A DNA stretch of 64,000 nucleotides from Thalassococcus profundi (GTDB taxonomy: Bacteria; Pseudomonadota; Alphaproteobacteria; Rhodobacterales; Rhodobacteraceae), in assembly GCF_003344785.1 (NCBI RefSeq), contig NZ_QPMK01000005.1:1-64000 (forward strand), read 5' to 3'. A program made the position numbers and the translations under genes. The notes beneath the pieces are model-generated. The model was not told the origin of the DNA. It ran no database searches and saw only the letters and a list, made by a program, of their open reading frames with translations. Every line of letters begins with the position of its first letter. Within the stretch, counting starts at the first letter, position 1. This document shows, in pieces, positions 9,465-17,955 of the stretch.

Positions 9465-10871
9465 ATGTCCGCCACCCCGCCCGATATCCGCGTTGAAACC
9501 GACAGCTTCGGCCCGCTGGACGTGCCGGCCGAGAAATACTGGGGCGCGCAGACGCAGCGGTCGATTCAGAACTTCCCCATCGGCTGGGAACGCCAGCCGG
9601 TTGCTATCATCCGAGCGCTTGGCGTGATCAAGAAGGCCTGCGCCACGGTCAACGTGGCGCAGGGGGACATGCCCGAAGAGATCGGCAACGCCATCGCCGC
9701 CGCCGCGCAAGAGGTGATCGACGGCAAGTTCGACGACAACTTTCCGCTGGTGGTCTGGCAGACCGGATCCGGCACCCAAAGCAACATGAACGCCAACGAG
9801 GTGATCTCGAACCGGGCGATTCAAATGCTGGGCGGCGAGATGGGCAGCAAAAAGCCTGTGCACCCCAACGATCACTGCAACATGGGGCAAAGCTCCAACG
9901 ACACCTTTCCGACCGCGATGCACGTGGCCATCGGCATGATGGCCCGCGACACGCTGCTGCCCGGCCTGCGCAAGCTGCACGGCGCGCTGGTGGCGAAGTC
10001 CGAAGAATTCGCCGACATCATCAAGATCGGCCGCACCCATACGCAGGACGCAACCCCGCTGACGCTGGGCCAGGAATTCGGCGGCTACGCGCACCAGGTG
10101 GCGCAGGGCATCCGCCGGGTCGAAGCCTGCCTTCCGGACATTTACGAACTGGCGCAGGGCGGCACTGCCGTGGGCACCGGGCTCAACACCCGCAAGGGCT
10201 GGGACACCCGCGTGGCGGCGGAGATCGCGCAGATCACCGGCCTGCCCTTCGTCACCGCACCCAACAAGTTCGAAGCACTGGCCGCGCATGATGCCATGGT
10301 GATGTTCTCGGGCGCGCTCAAGACCGTGGCGGCCTCGCTCTTCAAGATCGCCAACGACATGCGCCTGTTGGGCTCCGGCCCGCGTTCCGGTCTGGGCGAA
10401 TTGATCCTTCCGGAAAACGAACCCGGTTCCTCGATCATGCCGGGCAAGGTCAACCCGACCCAGGCCGAGGCGCTGACCATGGTCTGCGCGCATGTGATGG
10501 GCAACGACGCCGCCGTCGGCTTTGCCGGCAGCCAGGGGCATTTCGAGCTCAATGTCTACAACCCGATGATGAGCTACAACGTGCTGCAGTCGATGCAGCT
10601 GCTGGGCGACGCCGCGGGCAGCTTCACCGACAACATGGTGGTGGGCACGCAGGCCAATACGGCGCGGATCGACCAGCTTATGCGGGATTCGCTGATGCTG
10701 GTGACGGCGCTGGCGCCGACCATCGGGTACGACAACGCCACCAAGGTGGCGAAGACGGCGCACAAGAACGGCACCACCCTGCGCGAGGAAGCGATTGCGC
10801 TGGGGTTCGTGGATGCCGAGACCTTCGACCGGGTGGTGGACCCCAGGGACATGATCGGACCGCGTGAATGA
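9465..10871 (+). CDS. fumC: Class II fumarate hydratase
   Basis: 468 residues, the usual length for the iron-independent fumarase that interconverts fumarate and malate in the TCA cycle. The fumarase/aspartase signature [11 protein letters not shown] is present near residue 320, with [14 protein letters not shown] and [16 protein letters not shown] as further active-site segments. The ATG at 9465 follows CAGGAG. The stop overlaps the next gene by four bases (ATGA), which implies translational coupling to a DUF4169 gene. Confidence 0.97.
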   Translation: MSATPPDIRVETDSFGPLDVPAEKYWGAQTQRSIQNFPIGWERQPVAIIRALGVIKKACATVNVAQGDMPEEIGNAIAAAAQEVIDGKFDDNFPLVVWQTGSGTQSNMNANEVISNRAIQMLGGEMGSKKPVHPNDHCNMGQSSNDTFPTAMHVAIGMMARDTLLPGLRKLHGALVAKSEEFADIIKIGRTHTQDATPLTLGQEFGGYAHQVAQGIRRVEACLPDIYELAQGGTAVGTGLNTRKGWDTRVAAEIAQITGLPFVTAPNKFEALAAHDAMVMFSGALKTVAASLFKIANDMRLLGSGPRSGLGELILPENEPGSSIMPGKVNPTQAEALTMVCAHVMGNDAAVGFAGSQGHFELNVYNPMMSYNVLQSMQLLGDAAGSFTDNMVVGTQANTARIDQLMRDSLMLVTALAPTIGYDNATKVAKTAHKNGTTLREEAIALGFVDAETFDRVVDPRDMIGPRE

Positions 10872-11053
10872 GCAAGCTCGTCAATCTCAACAAGGCCCGC
10901 AAGGACCGCAAACGCGACGCTGAAAAGCGCGACGCCGAGGTCAACGCGGCGCGCTTCGGCCGCTCCAAGGCCGAAAAGCAGGCCATGGCGGCGAAGCTGT
11001 CGAAGGCCGCCCAGACGCTCGACGGGCACAAGATCGACCAACCCGAGGAATGA
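10868..11053 (+). CDS. DUF4169 family small protein
   Basis: 61 residues, very basic and Lys/Arg/Ala-rich ([21 protein letters not shown]), probably one long helix. It matches the DUF4169 family, conserved in Rhodobacterales next to fumC; function unknown. It starts inside the fumC stop codon and overlaps the following ribbon-helix-helix gene by four bases, so the three are probably translated as one unit. The charge would suit nucleic-acid or ribosome binding, which is only inference. Confidence 0.8.
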   Translation: MSKLVNLNKARKDRKRDAEKRDAEVNAARFGRSKAEKQAMAAKLSKAAQTLDGHKIDQPEE

Positions 11054-11268
11054 GCGGGCGTCCGGTCAAGCGTTCGCTGACGCTGCGCGGCCACCGGACC
11101 TCCGTATCGCTCGAGGATGCCTTCTGGCAGGCTTTTCGCCAGATCGCGGTGGAAGATGACAAGCCGATCAACCAGTTGGCCGCCGAGATTGATGCGGCGC
11201 GTGAACTCGACGTGGGGCTGGCCTCTGCGATCCGTGTGTTCGTGTTGCAGCGCTTCAGGGATCGTTAA
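11050..11268 (+). CDS. Ribbon-helix-helix domain protein
   Basis: 72 residues. The opening RPVKRSLTLRGHRTSVSLED supplies a basic beta-strand followed by two helices (FWQAFRQIAVEDDKPINQLA, then a C-terminal helix ending in VFVLQRFRDR), as in RHH_4 DNA-binding proteins. It overlaps the DUF4169 gene by four bases. No toxin partner is seen. It could autoregulate the fumC transcript or bind elsewhere; targets are unknown. Confidence 0.8.
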   Translation: MSGRPVKRSLTLRGHRTSVSLEDAFWQAFRQIAVEDDKPINQLAAEIDAARELDVGLASAIRVFVLQRFRDR

Positions 11269-11292
11269 CCACCTTTGCGGCAGACTGGCCGC

Positions 11293-11523
11293 ATGAGCGA
11301 GATGCGGATCATGGTGCCGCCGGACATCTGGATCCGGCAGGTGTTTTCGTCCCAAGCAGCGCGCGACGGCGGCGTGGTCCGCCGGTCGCTGCGGGATATC
11401 GAGAGAATCGTGGGCCGCGAGCGGTTCGAGCGCGAACTGGCGCGCCGCGGGTACAGCGCGGTGATCAATGCCGGACAGGTGGTGATCTTCTGCAACCGCG
11501 AACCGTTCCGGCGTTTCGTGTGA
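11293..11523 (+). CDS. Conserved small hypothetical protein
   Basis: 76 residues from the ATG at 11293 (MSEMRIMVPPDIWIRQVF); a TTG at 11275 would add six residues. It has a compact alpha/beta look (RRSLRDIERIVGRERFERELARR, then GQVVIFCNREPF), one Cys, and no signal peptide. No domain is recognised. It follows the RHH gene at about 25 bp and precedes tandem hairpins, so it is probably the last cistron of the fumC unit. Confidence 0.65.
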   Translation: MSEMRIMVPPDIWIRQVFSSQAARDGGVVRRSLRDIERIVGRERFERELARRGYSAVINAGQVVIFCNREPFRRFV

Positions 11524-11530
11524 CACCGCC

Positions 11531-11580
11531 CGCAAAAGCTTTCAGAAAGCTTTTGCGCAGACTTTTCTGAAAAGTCTGCG
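11531..11580. terminator. Two overlapping hairpins between convergent genes
   Basis: The first hairpin is CGCAAAAGCTTT-cag-AAAGCTTTTGCG (11531-11557), a perfect 12-bp stem. The second is CGCAGACTTTT-ctg-AAAAGTCTGCG (11556-11580), a perfect 11-bp stem sharing two bases with the first. They lie between the convergent small hypothetical and aldolase genes. The internal A/T blocks supply U-tracts in both directions, so this is probably a bidirectional terminator. Confidence 0.8.
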
Positions 11581-11585
11581 CCGCC

Positions 11586-12488
11586 TCACACTGACGCTCG
11601 GTAAATCTTGTCGATGTTGTCACCCAAGGCCGCGTTGAATTCCGCATCCGACTGCTGCTTGCTCAGGCCTTCGGTCAAAGCGCGAGAGAAGCTTGCGATC
11701 ATCTTGCCGTTCTGCGCCAGACGTGCGCAGGCCTCGTCGGTGGAATAGCCGCCCGACAGCGCCACGACCCGCAGCACGCGCGGATGATCGGCGATCGGGT
11801 CATAAAGGTTCGGCACATCGGGAATGGTCAGCTTGAGCATCACGTCCTCGCCCTCGGCCAGCCCGTCGAGATGCGACAGGATCGCGTCCAGCAGCAGGAC
11901 CTCGGCCTCGGCCTTGGTCTCGGAATGGATGTCGACCTCGGGTTCGATGATCGGCACCAGACCGGCGCCGGTGACGACGCGGGCCACTTCGAACTGCTGT
12001 GCGACGTTGTCGGCGATGCCCTTGGCATTGGCGCTCTTGATGACCGACCGCTCCTTGGTGCCGAAGATGCCGAACTCCACCGCCTCTGCCAGAAGCTTTT
12101 CCAGCCCCGGCATCGGCTTCATCAGCTGCACGTCATCGGCTTCGTCCTCGAGCCCCTTGTCGATCTTGAGGAAGGGCACCACGCCCCGGTCTTCCCACAG
12201 AAGCTGCGCCGTGGGCTTGCCCTCGATCTCGCCGCGCATGGTGCGTTCGAAGAGGATCGCGCCCAGCACCTTGTCGGAGGTGAAATCCGGCGCCGTTATG
12301 ATCCGGGCCCGCATCTTGTGGATCTCGCCGAACATCTCTTCCTCGCCGGAATAGTCGCTTTCCTCGACGCCGTAGAGCCGCAGCGCCTTGGGGGTCGATC
12401 CGCCGCTCTGGTCCAGCGCGGCGATAAAGCCCCTGCCGGTGGTCATCCGTACTGCCTGCGCCTGAAACGTCGCCTTGTCCTGTGCCAT
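11586..12488 (-). CDS. Class I fructose-1,6-bisphosphate aldolase
   Basis: 300 residues, matching the short bacterial class I aldolase family (the type named fda in staphylococci) that cleaves fructose-1,6-bisphosphate to DHAP and glyceraldehyde-3-phosphate by a Schiff-base mechanism. Visible segments are GFIAALDQSGGSTPKAL near the N-terminus, VPFLKIDKG, VPIIEPEVDI, the lysine strand MLKLTIPDVPN and the phosphate-binding LSGGYS. The ATG at 12488 is conserved. It lies downstream of the P450 gene with a 117-bp gap carrying its own candidate operator, so it probably has its own promoter. Confidence 0.92.
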   Translation of the reverse strand: MAQDKATFQAQAVRMTTGRGFIAALDQSGGSTPKALRLYGVEESDYSGEEEMFGEIHKMRARIITAPDFTSDKVLGAILFERTMRGEIEGKPTAQLLWEDRGVVPFLKIDKGLEDEADDVQLMKPMPGLEKLLAEAVEFGIFGTKERSVIKSANAKGIADNVAQQFEVARVVTGAGLVPIIEPEVDIHSETKAEAEVLLLDAILSHLDGLAEGEDVMLKLTIPDVPNLYDPIADHPRVLRVVALSGGYSTDEACARLAQNGKMIASFSRALTEGLSKQQSDAEFNAALGDNIDKIYRASV

Positions 12489-12570
12489 GTCGGTCGGTCA
12501 TCCCTGTTGGTGTTCGCTGTCGCGCCCTTCTTTACGCGACCGGCGGCCGGTTGGATAGACGGACGAGTGT

Positions 12571-12587
12571 CGGTTTAGCGCTAACCG
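12571..12587. promoter_or_regulatory. LacI-type operator candidate upstream of aldolase
   Basis: CGGTTTAGCGCTAACCG is a near-perfect palindrome centred on GCGC, about 85 bp upstream of the aldolase ATG. CpG-centred palindromes of this kind are typical LacI-family operators. In alphaproteobacteria, LacI-type central-carbon regulators (CceR/PckR class) control glycolytic genes. The match to that regulator is inference. Confidence 0.45.
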
Positions 12588-12605
12588 TTTGAAAATAATG
12601 CCACC

Positions 12606-13955
12606 CTATCGGCGCGTCACGCGCAGGGCGATCCCGTCGCGGGCGCGGACGGTCAGATGCGCCACCGGGTCCGGCACCCGGTCCGGCACCGACTCGAACC
12701 GCAGGTCGCGCAACAGCCGCGACAGCAGCAACGGCCCTTCGACCATCGCAAAGCCCGCGCCGGTGCAGACCCGCGCGCCGGCCGAGAACGGGATGAAGGC
12801 CTCGCGCATGCAGGACCTGCCGTTCTCGGTCTCCCACCTCGCCGGGTCGAAATCGTCGGGCCGGTCCCAGAGCCGTTCGTGCCGGTGCAGGTGCCAGGGG
12901 CTGAGCACCACCTGAGCGCCCTTGGGCAGGTCGCGGTCGCGGAACCGTTCGGGGCACGTGGTTTCGCGCACCATCATCGGCACCGGAGGATAGAGACGCA
13001 GGGTTTCGCGGAACACGTCCCGGCTGATGCGCAATTTGGCGGCCTCGGCGAAATCGCCGGTCTGCAGCGCTTGCGCCTCTTCGGCGATCCTGTCCTGCCA
13101 TTCGGGGTAGAGCGCCACGAGGTATAGCGCCCAGGCCAGCGCGCTGGCGCTGGTTTCGTGCCCGGCGAGGAAGAAGATCGCCACCTGGTCGACCATCTCT
13201 TGCGCCGAAAAAGTCTGCCCGGTCTCGGGGTCGGCGGTGGTCATGATCTTGGTGGCGAGGTCGTCGGGCGCGGTCCCGGCGCGGATCTCGGCCATCCGGT
13301 CCTCGGTCAGTCCGGTGATGAGTTCGCGAATGCGCGCCGCGGCCGCGCGCGTGTCGCGCCGGAAGAACCGCGGCATCCAGGCGGGCAATGGCACGAAAGC
13401 GGCGAGGTTCAGGATCGGCTGGCTGCGCTGGTAGGCGCGGAATTCGTGGAACACCGCCTGCGCGACCGCGTCCTCGATCGGCAGCGAGAAAAGGGTGCGA
13501 AAGATCACGTCGGCGGCGGCATGGCTCGTGACCTCCTCGATCTCGACGACACCGCCGGCGCGGGCGCCCAGCCGCGTGGCGGCGCTTTCCGACGCGGCCC
13601 ACATCTGCGGATAGGTGTCGCGCAACCGCCCGCCTTCGAAGGCCGGGTCGATGATCCGCCGCTGACGCTGCCAGTCGGCGCCGTTGGTCAGAAAGACGCT
13701 GTCGCCCAGCAGCGGGCGCAGCCCTTCGCCGATGCGGTCGGATTTGGGGAAATCCATCGGCCGGTCGCGCAGCACGGTCTTCACCAGGTCCGGCTGGTTC
13801 ACGAGGTAAGAGCGGAAGAAGGGCGTCCGGAATTCTGCCATCCAGGCGCGATAGAGCTTCGCCGGTTGCGCCGACAGGATGTCCTGCCGAAAGAGCCTGA
13901 GATACCGCCAGAGCGACACGCGCTCGGGCCGCGCGCGGGGTTTGGGCGGGATCAT
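12606..13955 (-). CDS. Cytochrome P450
   Basis: 449 residues from the ATG at 13955. All P450 landmarks are present: the I-helix oxygen-binding AGHETSAS, the K-helix ETLRLYPP (ExxR), and the haem loop FSAGARVCTGAGFA with proximal Cys near residue 397. It is soluble, with no membrane anchor. The ATG overlaps the stop of the upstream membrane hydrolase-like gene (ATGA), so the two are translationally coupled and probably act together. No ferredoxin or reductase gene is nearby, so electrons must come from elsewhere. The substrate is unknown; a lipophilic compound handled by the coupled protein is a guess. A longer open frame upstream is an overlap artefact. Confidence 0.93.
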   Translation of the reverse strand: MIPPKPRARPERVSLWRYLRLFRQDILSAQPAKLYRAWMAEFRTPFFRSYLVNQPDLVKTVLRDRPMDFPKSDRIGEGLRPLLGDSVFLTNGADWQRQRRIIDPAFEGGRLRDTYPQMWAASESAATRLGARAGGVVEIEEVTSHAAADVIFRTLFSLPIEDAVAQAVFHEFRAYQRSQPILNLAAFVPLPAWMPRFFRRDTRAAAARIRELITGLTEDRMAEIRAGTAPDDLATKIMTTADPETGQTFSAQEMVDQVAIFFLAGHETSASALAWALYLVALYPEWQDRIAEEAQALQTGDFAEAAKLRISRDVFRETLRLYPPVPMMVRETTCPERFRDRDLPKGAQVVLSPWHLHRHERLWDRPDDFDPARWETENGRSCMREAFIPFSAGARVCTGAGFAMVEGPLLLSRLLRDLRFESVPDRVPDPVAHLTVRARDGIALRVTRR

Positions 13956-15217
13956 GCGGCGACGGTTGTGTACTTGGACACCGGGATGTCGATGCGGCTG
14001 TTGGACGGCTTGCGGTCGGCATAGCGCGTGCCCAGCGTCAGGGGGCCGGCGGTGATGCGGAAATAGTCGTAGTCGCGCACCCGGTCGAAGGCGCAGAGAT
14101 ACTGGAAATGCAGGCGGAAGAATTTCCAGCGCAGCTCTTTCCAACGCGCCTCTGACAGCGTCTGGGTGAAGGCGGCAGAAAAGACCAGCGGCCAGCGTTT
14201 GTCCTTGGGGGCCACACCCGACACCGCCACCGGGTCGCAGAGCGCGAAGGCACAGCCGTCGCCCGGTGCGGTGACGTCGACCCAGGTCAGTTCGTCGCGG
14301 GCCGAGAGATAGCGGAGGTCGGCGCGCAGGCGGTGGGCCTCGGGCAGGAAGGACACCATCGGCACCACCTGCCCGAGGCTCAGGAAGGACAGCGCCGGGC
14401 CGTTGGCGGGCACCCGGCCCTGCCGGATCAGGTCGGCGAGGATCGACACCGCCAGGTGCGCGCCCGAGGAATGGCCCACGACCAGCACCTCGTCGCAGGG
14501 CGCCAGCAGCGCATCGGCGATGATGTCGGTAAACTCGGCCATCCGCGCCTCGAGCTCGGGCGGGTTGGCCCCCTTGAGCCGCGCGGAATAGGCGTAATCG
14601 TGCATGAGGTAATAGGCGAAGAGCTTGCCGTCCTTCGCCTTGAACCAGCGCAGCAGCCAGACCGCCGCGGCCAGTCCGGGGATCAGCAGCACCAGGTCGA
14701 GGATCGTCCAGAGCGTGCCCGTGGTCCCGAGCCCGAGCCATCCCAGTGCGCCGAAAACCGCCCGCGACAGGCCCGACCAGATCAGCAGCGCCGCCAGCAG
14801 CGCCACCAGCGCCTGCAGCAGCAGCATACCCACGGGGTAGAGCGCCGCGATCACCGGCCCCTTGCGCAGCAGCATCAGCCGCCGCAGCGCGCCGCTGGCG
14901 GTGTAGGTCCAGGCGGTGCGGACAAGCTGCGCGTAGGTCGCGGGGATCGAGCTCGACATGCTGGTGCGGACGATGTCGGACCAGACCAGCACCTCGATCT
15001 CTGCGGTGACCTCGGTGCCGTCCATGTGGCCCGTTGCCTGCCAGCCGTAAGGGCCGGAGGTGGTCTTGGGCGCGAGACTCAGGTCGTAGCCCGAGATCTC
15101 GGCCTGCGCGGCCCCTTCCTTGCGGTAGAGCTCGCGGTAGCGGCGGGGATGAATGGGGTCGTAGCCGGGGATGTAGAACACCCGGCGCGTGCGCACCTCT
15201 TGACGCTCTGCGGTCAT
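13952..15217 (-). CDS. Membrane alpha/beta-hydrolase-like protein coupled to P450
   Basis: 421 residues from the ATG at 15217, preceded by a GAGG site; an upstream ATG at 15307 would add 30 residues that look untranslated. The N-terminus (RRVFYIPGYDPIHPRRYRELY) is cytosolic-looking. Two or three hydrophobic helices follow at roughly residues 115-190 (for example LLLQALVALLAALLIWSGL). A serine-hydrolase nucleophile elbow GHSSG then occurs in VLVVGHSSGAHLAV. The family is unrecognised beyond the alpha/beta-hydrolase-like core. It overlaps the P450 start by four bases. It may be a lipase or esterase supplying or processing the P450 substrate (inference). Confidence 0.7.
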   Translation of the reverse strand: MTAERQEVRTRRVFYIPGYDPIHPRRYRELYRKEGAAQAEISGYDLSLAPKTTSGPYGWQATGHMDGTEVTAEIEVLVWSDIVRTSMSSSIPATYAQLVRTAWTYTASGALRRLMLLRKGPVIAALYPVGMLLLQALVALLAALLIWSGLSRAVFGALGWLGLGTTGTLWTILDLVLLIPGLAAAVWLLRWFKAKDGKLFAYYLMHDYAYSARLKGANPPELEARMAEFTDIIADALLAPCDEVLVVGHSSGAHLAVSILADLIRQGRVPANGPALSFLSLGQVVPMVSFLPEAHRLRADLRYLSARDELTWVDVTAPGDGCAFALCDPVAVSGVAPKDKRWPLVFSAAFTQTLSEARWKELRWKFFRLHFQYLCAFDRVRDYDYFRITAGPLTLGTRYADRKPSNSRIDIPVSKYTTVAA

Positions 15218-15514
15218 CTTCGGCCTCGTCTCGCCTGCCTCTTGCCGCAAAGCGTAGCGGGGCAAAGCGGCAAGAGTAAGGCGGAATGCGCGACAAAGGT
15301 CCGGCATGTCGGGGATTGTTGCGGTCGGAGCCGTGTCAGGCGCTGAATCAAGGCGCCTTGCGCCGCCGCGCCATCGCCGGGCCGCCCCCCGGCACGGCGA
15401 TTTGGCTGGTCTTGGCGCGACGCGGATGTATCAACCGGACCTGGCAAGAATAAAGCGCGACGCCCAACCGTCGGATCGCCGCACCGCGGCCCGCCGATGG
15501 CACGACTGCGCGCC
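15218..15514. other. Intergenic gap holding structured element C
   Basis: A gap of just under 300 bp between the divergently read ends of ccdA and the membrane hydrolase gene (both minus strand). The only structure seen is the folded repeat at 15339-15401. No gene is supported. Confidence 0.5.
15339..15401 (-). repeat. Structured intergenic repeat, copy C
   Basis: Read on the minus strand, hairpin 1 is ATCGCCG...CGGCGAT around a G-rich loop (CCGGGGGGCGG). Hairpin 2 has outer stem GGCGC...GCGCC, inner stem GGCGC-AAG-GCGCC and an unpaired TTGATTCA bulge. Same layout as copies A (29877-29941) and B (16830-16891), with stem bases changed in a compensatory way. Confidence 0.7.
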
Positions 15515-16267
15515 TTAGCCCAGCTGTCCCAGCGCCGGGAAGACCTCAAGCAACCAGAAGGAGAAGGCCGAGAAGGCGCCCGTAACAAGCGCCAGCCCGA
15601 CGGCGATCAGCAAGAGGCCCATGACCCGCTCGATCGTCTTCATGTGGCGCTTGATGCGGTTCATCACGCTCATGGCGCGGGTCAGGAAGAACGCCGCCAG
15701 CAGGAACGGAATGCCCAGGCCCGCGGCATAGACGCCGAGAAGCAGCGTGCCGCGTGTGACCGACGCCTCTGACGCGGCGAGGCTCAGGATCGCGCCCAGC
15801 TGCGGACCGATGCAAGGGGTCCAGCCGAAGGCGAAGGCGAGCCCGAGGATATAGGCACCGAAAGCCGATCCGCCGGTGTCGCCCGCTTCGATCCGCGCCT
15901 CGCGGTCAAGGAACGGGATGCGGAAGACGCCGAGGAAATGCAGCCCGAAGACGATCACGACGACGCCTGAAATACGCGCCAGAAGCACCTGGTTCTGCAG
16001 GAAAAACGCGCCAAAGGCCGAGGCGGTGAAGCCCAGGAGCAGGAACACCGTCGAGAGCCCCAGCACGAAGAAGAGCGCGGCCAGACCCGCCTTCATCCGC
16101 GCCGATCCGCCGGCCTGCATTTCCGTCACGCTGACGCCGGACATGTACGCGAGGTACGGCGGCACGATGGGCAGCACGCAAGGACTGAGGAAGGAAATGA
16201 CTCCGGCCATCAGCGCCACGATCATGGCGGGCATCAGCCCTGCGTCGATGATGTCGATTCCGAACAT
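15515..16267 (-). CDS. ccdA: CcdA-type cytochrome c biogenesis / thiol-disulfide transporter
   Basis: 250 residues from the ATG at 16267, with about six membrane helices. CcdA moves reducing equivalents from cytoplasmic thioredoxin to periplasmic partners for cytochrome c maturation. The two conserved half-repeat cysteines are visible: C30 in SFLSPCVLPIVPPY and C152 in GWTPCIGPQ. Each is followed by a proline-rich turn typical of the DsbD transmembrane family. An ATG 34 codons upstream would add a polar, Cys-containing segment overlapping the tusA start and is not favoured. Divergent from tusA with about 90 bp between. Confidence 0.9.
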   Translation of the reverse strand: MFGIDIIDAGLMPAMIVALMAGVISFLSPCVLPIVPPYLAYMSGVSVTEMQAGGSARMKAGLAALFFVLGLSTVFLLLGFTASAFGAFFLQNQVLLARISGVVVIVFGLHFLGVFRIPFLDREARIEAGDTGGSAFGAYILGLAFAFGWTPCIGPQLGAILSLAASEASVTRGTLLLGVYAAGLGIPFLLAAFFLTRAMSVMNRIKRHMKTIERVMGLLLIAVGLALVTGAFSAFSFWLLEVFPALGQLG

Positions 16268-16360
16268 GTCCTGCACATAGCCTGCCCGCGCGCCCGCGTC
16301 ACGCCACGCGGTGTCACATCCATGTGGACAGTCTGTAACACGCGGCATATCTGATGCGCC

Positions 16361-16582
16361 ATGACCCATGATCTCGACGCCACCGGCCTGCTCTGCCCCC
16401 TGCCCGTCCTGAAGGCCCGCAAGCGTTTGCTGGCACTCTCACCCGGCGAGGTGCTGCGCCTGCGCACTGACGATCCGGCGGCCGTGGTGGACGTGCCGCA
16501 TTTCTGCGCCGAGGCGGGCCACGCTCTCGAAGACAGTGCCGAGGACGGCCCGGTCATGGTCTGGACCATCCGCCGCGGCTGA
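16361..16582 (+). CDS. tusA: TusA/SirA-family sulfurtransferase
   Basis: 73 residues. The family hallmark CPxP is present at C12 (LDATGLLCPLPVLKARK), which carries persulfide sulfur for tRNA thiolation, molybdopterin synthesis or other sulfur relay. The rest (GEVLRLRTDDPAAVVDVPHFC) follows the SirA/TusA two-layer fold. It stands alone and diverges from ccdA. The pairing of thiol-redox and sulfur-carrier genes is suggestive but no direct link is shown. Confidence 0.9.
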   Translation: MTHDLDATGLLCPLPVLKARKRLLALSPGEVLRLRTDDPAAVVDVPHFCAEAGHALEDSAEDGPVMVWTIRRG

Positions 16583-16957
16583 GGGCATTCTCGGCGGTTC
16601 GGGGCTCGACCGCCGCACAATGCAAGGCCGACTGGTGGGAAATTACGATTGACTGCGCAGCGGCAAACCACTCTGGGGACGGTCTGACGCGAAAACGGAT
16701 GGAACCGACGGATGCTATTGATACGGAGTGATAGCGCCGAACCGCGGGGAGGCGCTTCTGCCCTTGCCGCTGACCACTTTATGCCCACCAAATCCGTGCT
16801 CCGCCTACACTTCGCACCAAGCCCAGCCCAAGCGCCGCCCCGGGGGGCGGGTCGGCGCTGGCACGGCGGCCTTCGGCCTTGATTCCGTGCCTTCGCGGTG
16901 CACACCCGAAAGCGAAAGGTACTGTATTCAACGCTTTGCGCCGTCCCAAGACCTCGG
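16583..16957. other. Intergenic gap holding structured element B
   Basis: 375 bp between the convergent tusA and C45-like genes. Just after tusA a 7-bp stem CGGCGGT...ACCGCCG could act as a weak terminator, but no T-run follows. The structured repeat lies at 16830-16891. Small frames here are not convincing genes. Confidence 0.5.
16830..16891 (+). repeat. Structured intergenic repeat, copy B
   Basis: Hairpin 1 is AGCGCCG (16831-16837) with CGGCGCT (16853-16859) around a CCCCGGGGGGCGGG-type loop. Hairpin 2 has outer stem GGCACGG (16860-16866) with CCGTGCC (16885-16891), inner stem GGCC-TTC-GGCC and bulge TTGATT. It aligns along its whole length with copies A and C. Confidence 0.75.
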
Positions 16958-17950
16958 CTACAACGACACCGGCACCGGCATCTCGGGCAGTGCGATGCGG
17001 CGGGCGTCCTCTTCGAACTGGTCGAAGCTCTTGGTCCAGCTTTGGCCGGGCCAATAAAGCTCCATCGTGCGGCGTGTCGGACGGTAGGCTGCCGTGTAAA
17101 GCGTGCCGAAGCCCGAGGAGAACGCCGTCGAATAAAGCGGCGGGCGCAGGAAGGACCGGATGAAGCGGTCCTGGGTTTCGGGATGCAGGGTCAGGCGCTG
17201 CAAGAGGTAGCGTTCGCGTTCCACCGTGGCGGTGAAGCGCGCGTGGCTGGCCCATTCCACCCGTTCCTGGTGGTTGGTGGCGACCGCCGCGTGCGTCAGC
17301 ACCGCGGGCCGGTCGGGGGTGAGATAGGCGGTGAGATACCGCCGCTGCGCATCCAGCACGGTGACATTGTAGCTCATGTGGCAAGGCATGCGGCGCAGCA
17401 CCTCGCCCGCCTCTTCGGTGGTTTCGCAGACCTGCAGGATGTAGCGCAGGATGATCGGCACGCCGAAGCCCTGCCCGACCTCGCGCCGCCCGCCAAAGGT
17501 CAGCGACACGGCCAACCCTGCGTCGTTCATCCCGTCGACGAGGCCCACCAGCCCGTCGCTGGTGCCGATCACCTGCCGGTCGAGCCAGCGGGTGCGCAGC
17601 ACCACCGCATCGAAGGCGTTGGCATTGTAGTCGTAGTTGCGCACGATCAGCGGTTCCGGCCCCTGCCAGACCGCCTGGCTGCACCCCGACAGGTACGGCG
17701 GCGGGCGGTAGAAGCTGAGGAACCGCGCGGCCAGATCGCCGCCGCCCACCAGTTCGCACAAGTCGTCGTAGAGACCGGAGAGTTCCGGCATGTGATGCCG
17801 CAGCGCGCGGCGGCATTCCATGTAGGTGGGCCGTCCCGCCAGCCCCTCGCGCGACCACCAGGCCTTGTAGGACGGCCAGTATTCCGCAAAGAGCCCGGCC
17901 CACTTGGGGCCGGGCCTGTCTTCGGAAATGGCGCGAAAGGTCAGGGACAT
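16958..17950 (-). CDS. Peptidase C45-like Ntn acyltransferase/hydrolase
   Basis: 330 residues. It resembles the C45 family (acyl-CoA:6-aminopenicillanate acyltransferase-like), which makes or breaks amide bonds with an N-terminal nucleophile cysteine after self-cleavage. The likely nucleophile is C90 in YLSGCSQAVW, followed by the family segment LIVRNYDYNAN. GLVDGMNDAGLAVSLTFGG is another conserved stretch. If cleaved, the first 89 residues form the small subunit. It is the last gene of a minus-strand run with an ATP-grasp ligase five bases upstream, a decarboxylase and a nitrilase homologue. The substrate is unknown; an amine conjugate made by the ligase is plausible. Confidence 0.8.
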   Translation of the reverse strand: MSLTFRAISEDRPGPKWAGLFAEYWPSYKAWWSREGLAGRPTYMECRRALRHHMPELSGLYDDLCELVGGGDLAARFLSFYRPPPYLSGCSQAVWQGPEPLIVRNYDYNANAFDAVVLRTRWLDRQVIGTSDGLVGLVDGMNDAGLAVSLTFGGRREVGQGFGVPIILRYILQVCETTEEAGEVLRRMPCHMSYNVTVLDAQRRYLTAYLTPDRPAVLTHAAVATNHQERVEWASHARFTATVERERYLLQRLTLHPETQDRFIRSFLRPPLYSTAFSSGFGTLYTAAYRPTRRTMELYWPGQSWTKSFDQFEEDARRIALPEMPVPVSL

Positions 17951-17955
17951 GCGGC

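Noticed and set aside
12606-15296. A single 896-codon minus frame covering P450 and the gene before it
   Set aside because: The upstream half is out-of-frame shadow of the membrane hydrolase-like gene. The P450 starts at the ATG at 13955 that overlaps that gene's stop.
16830-16891. The GATTCC bulge and hairpins of the repeat as part of a tRNA T-arm
   Set aside because: Only superficial likeness to a T-loop; no anticodon arm, acceptor stem or CCA can be folded.
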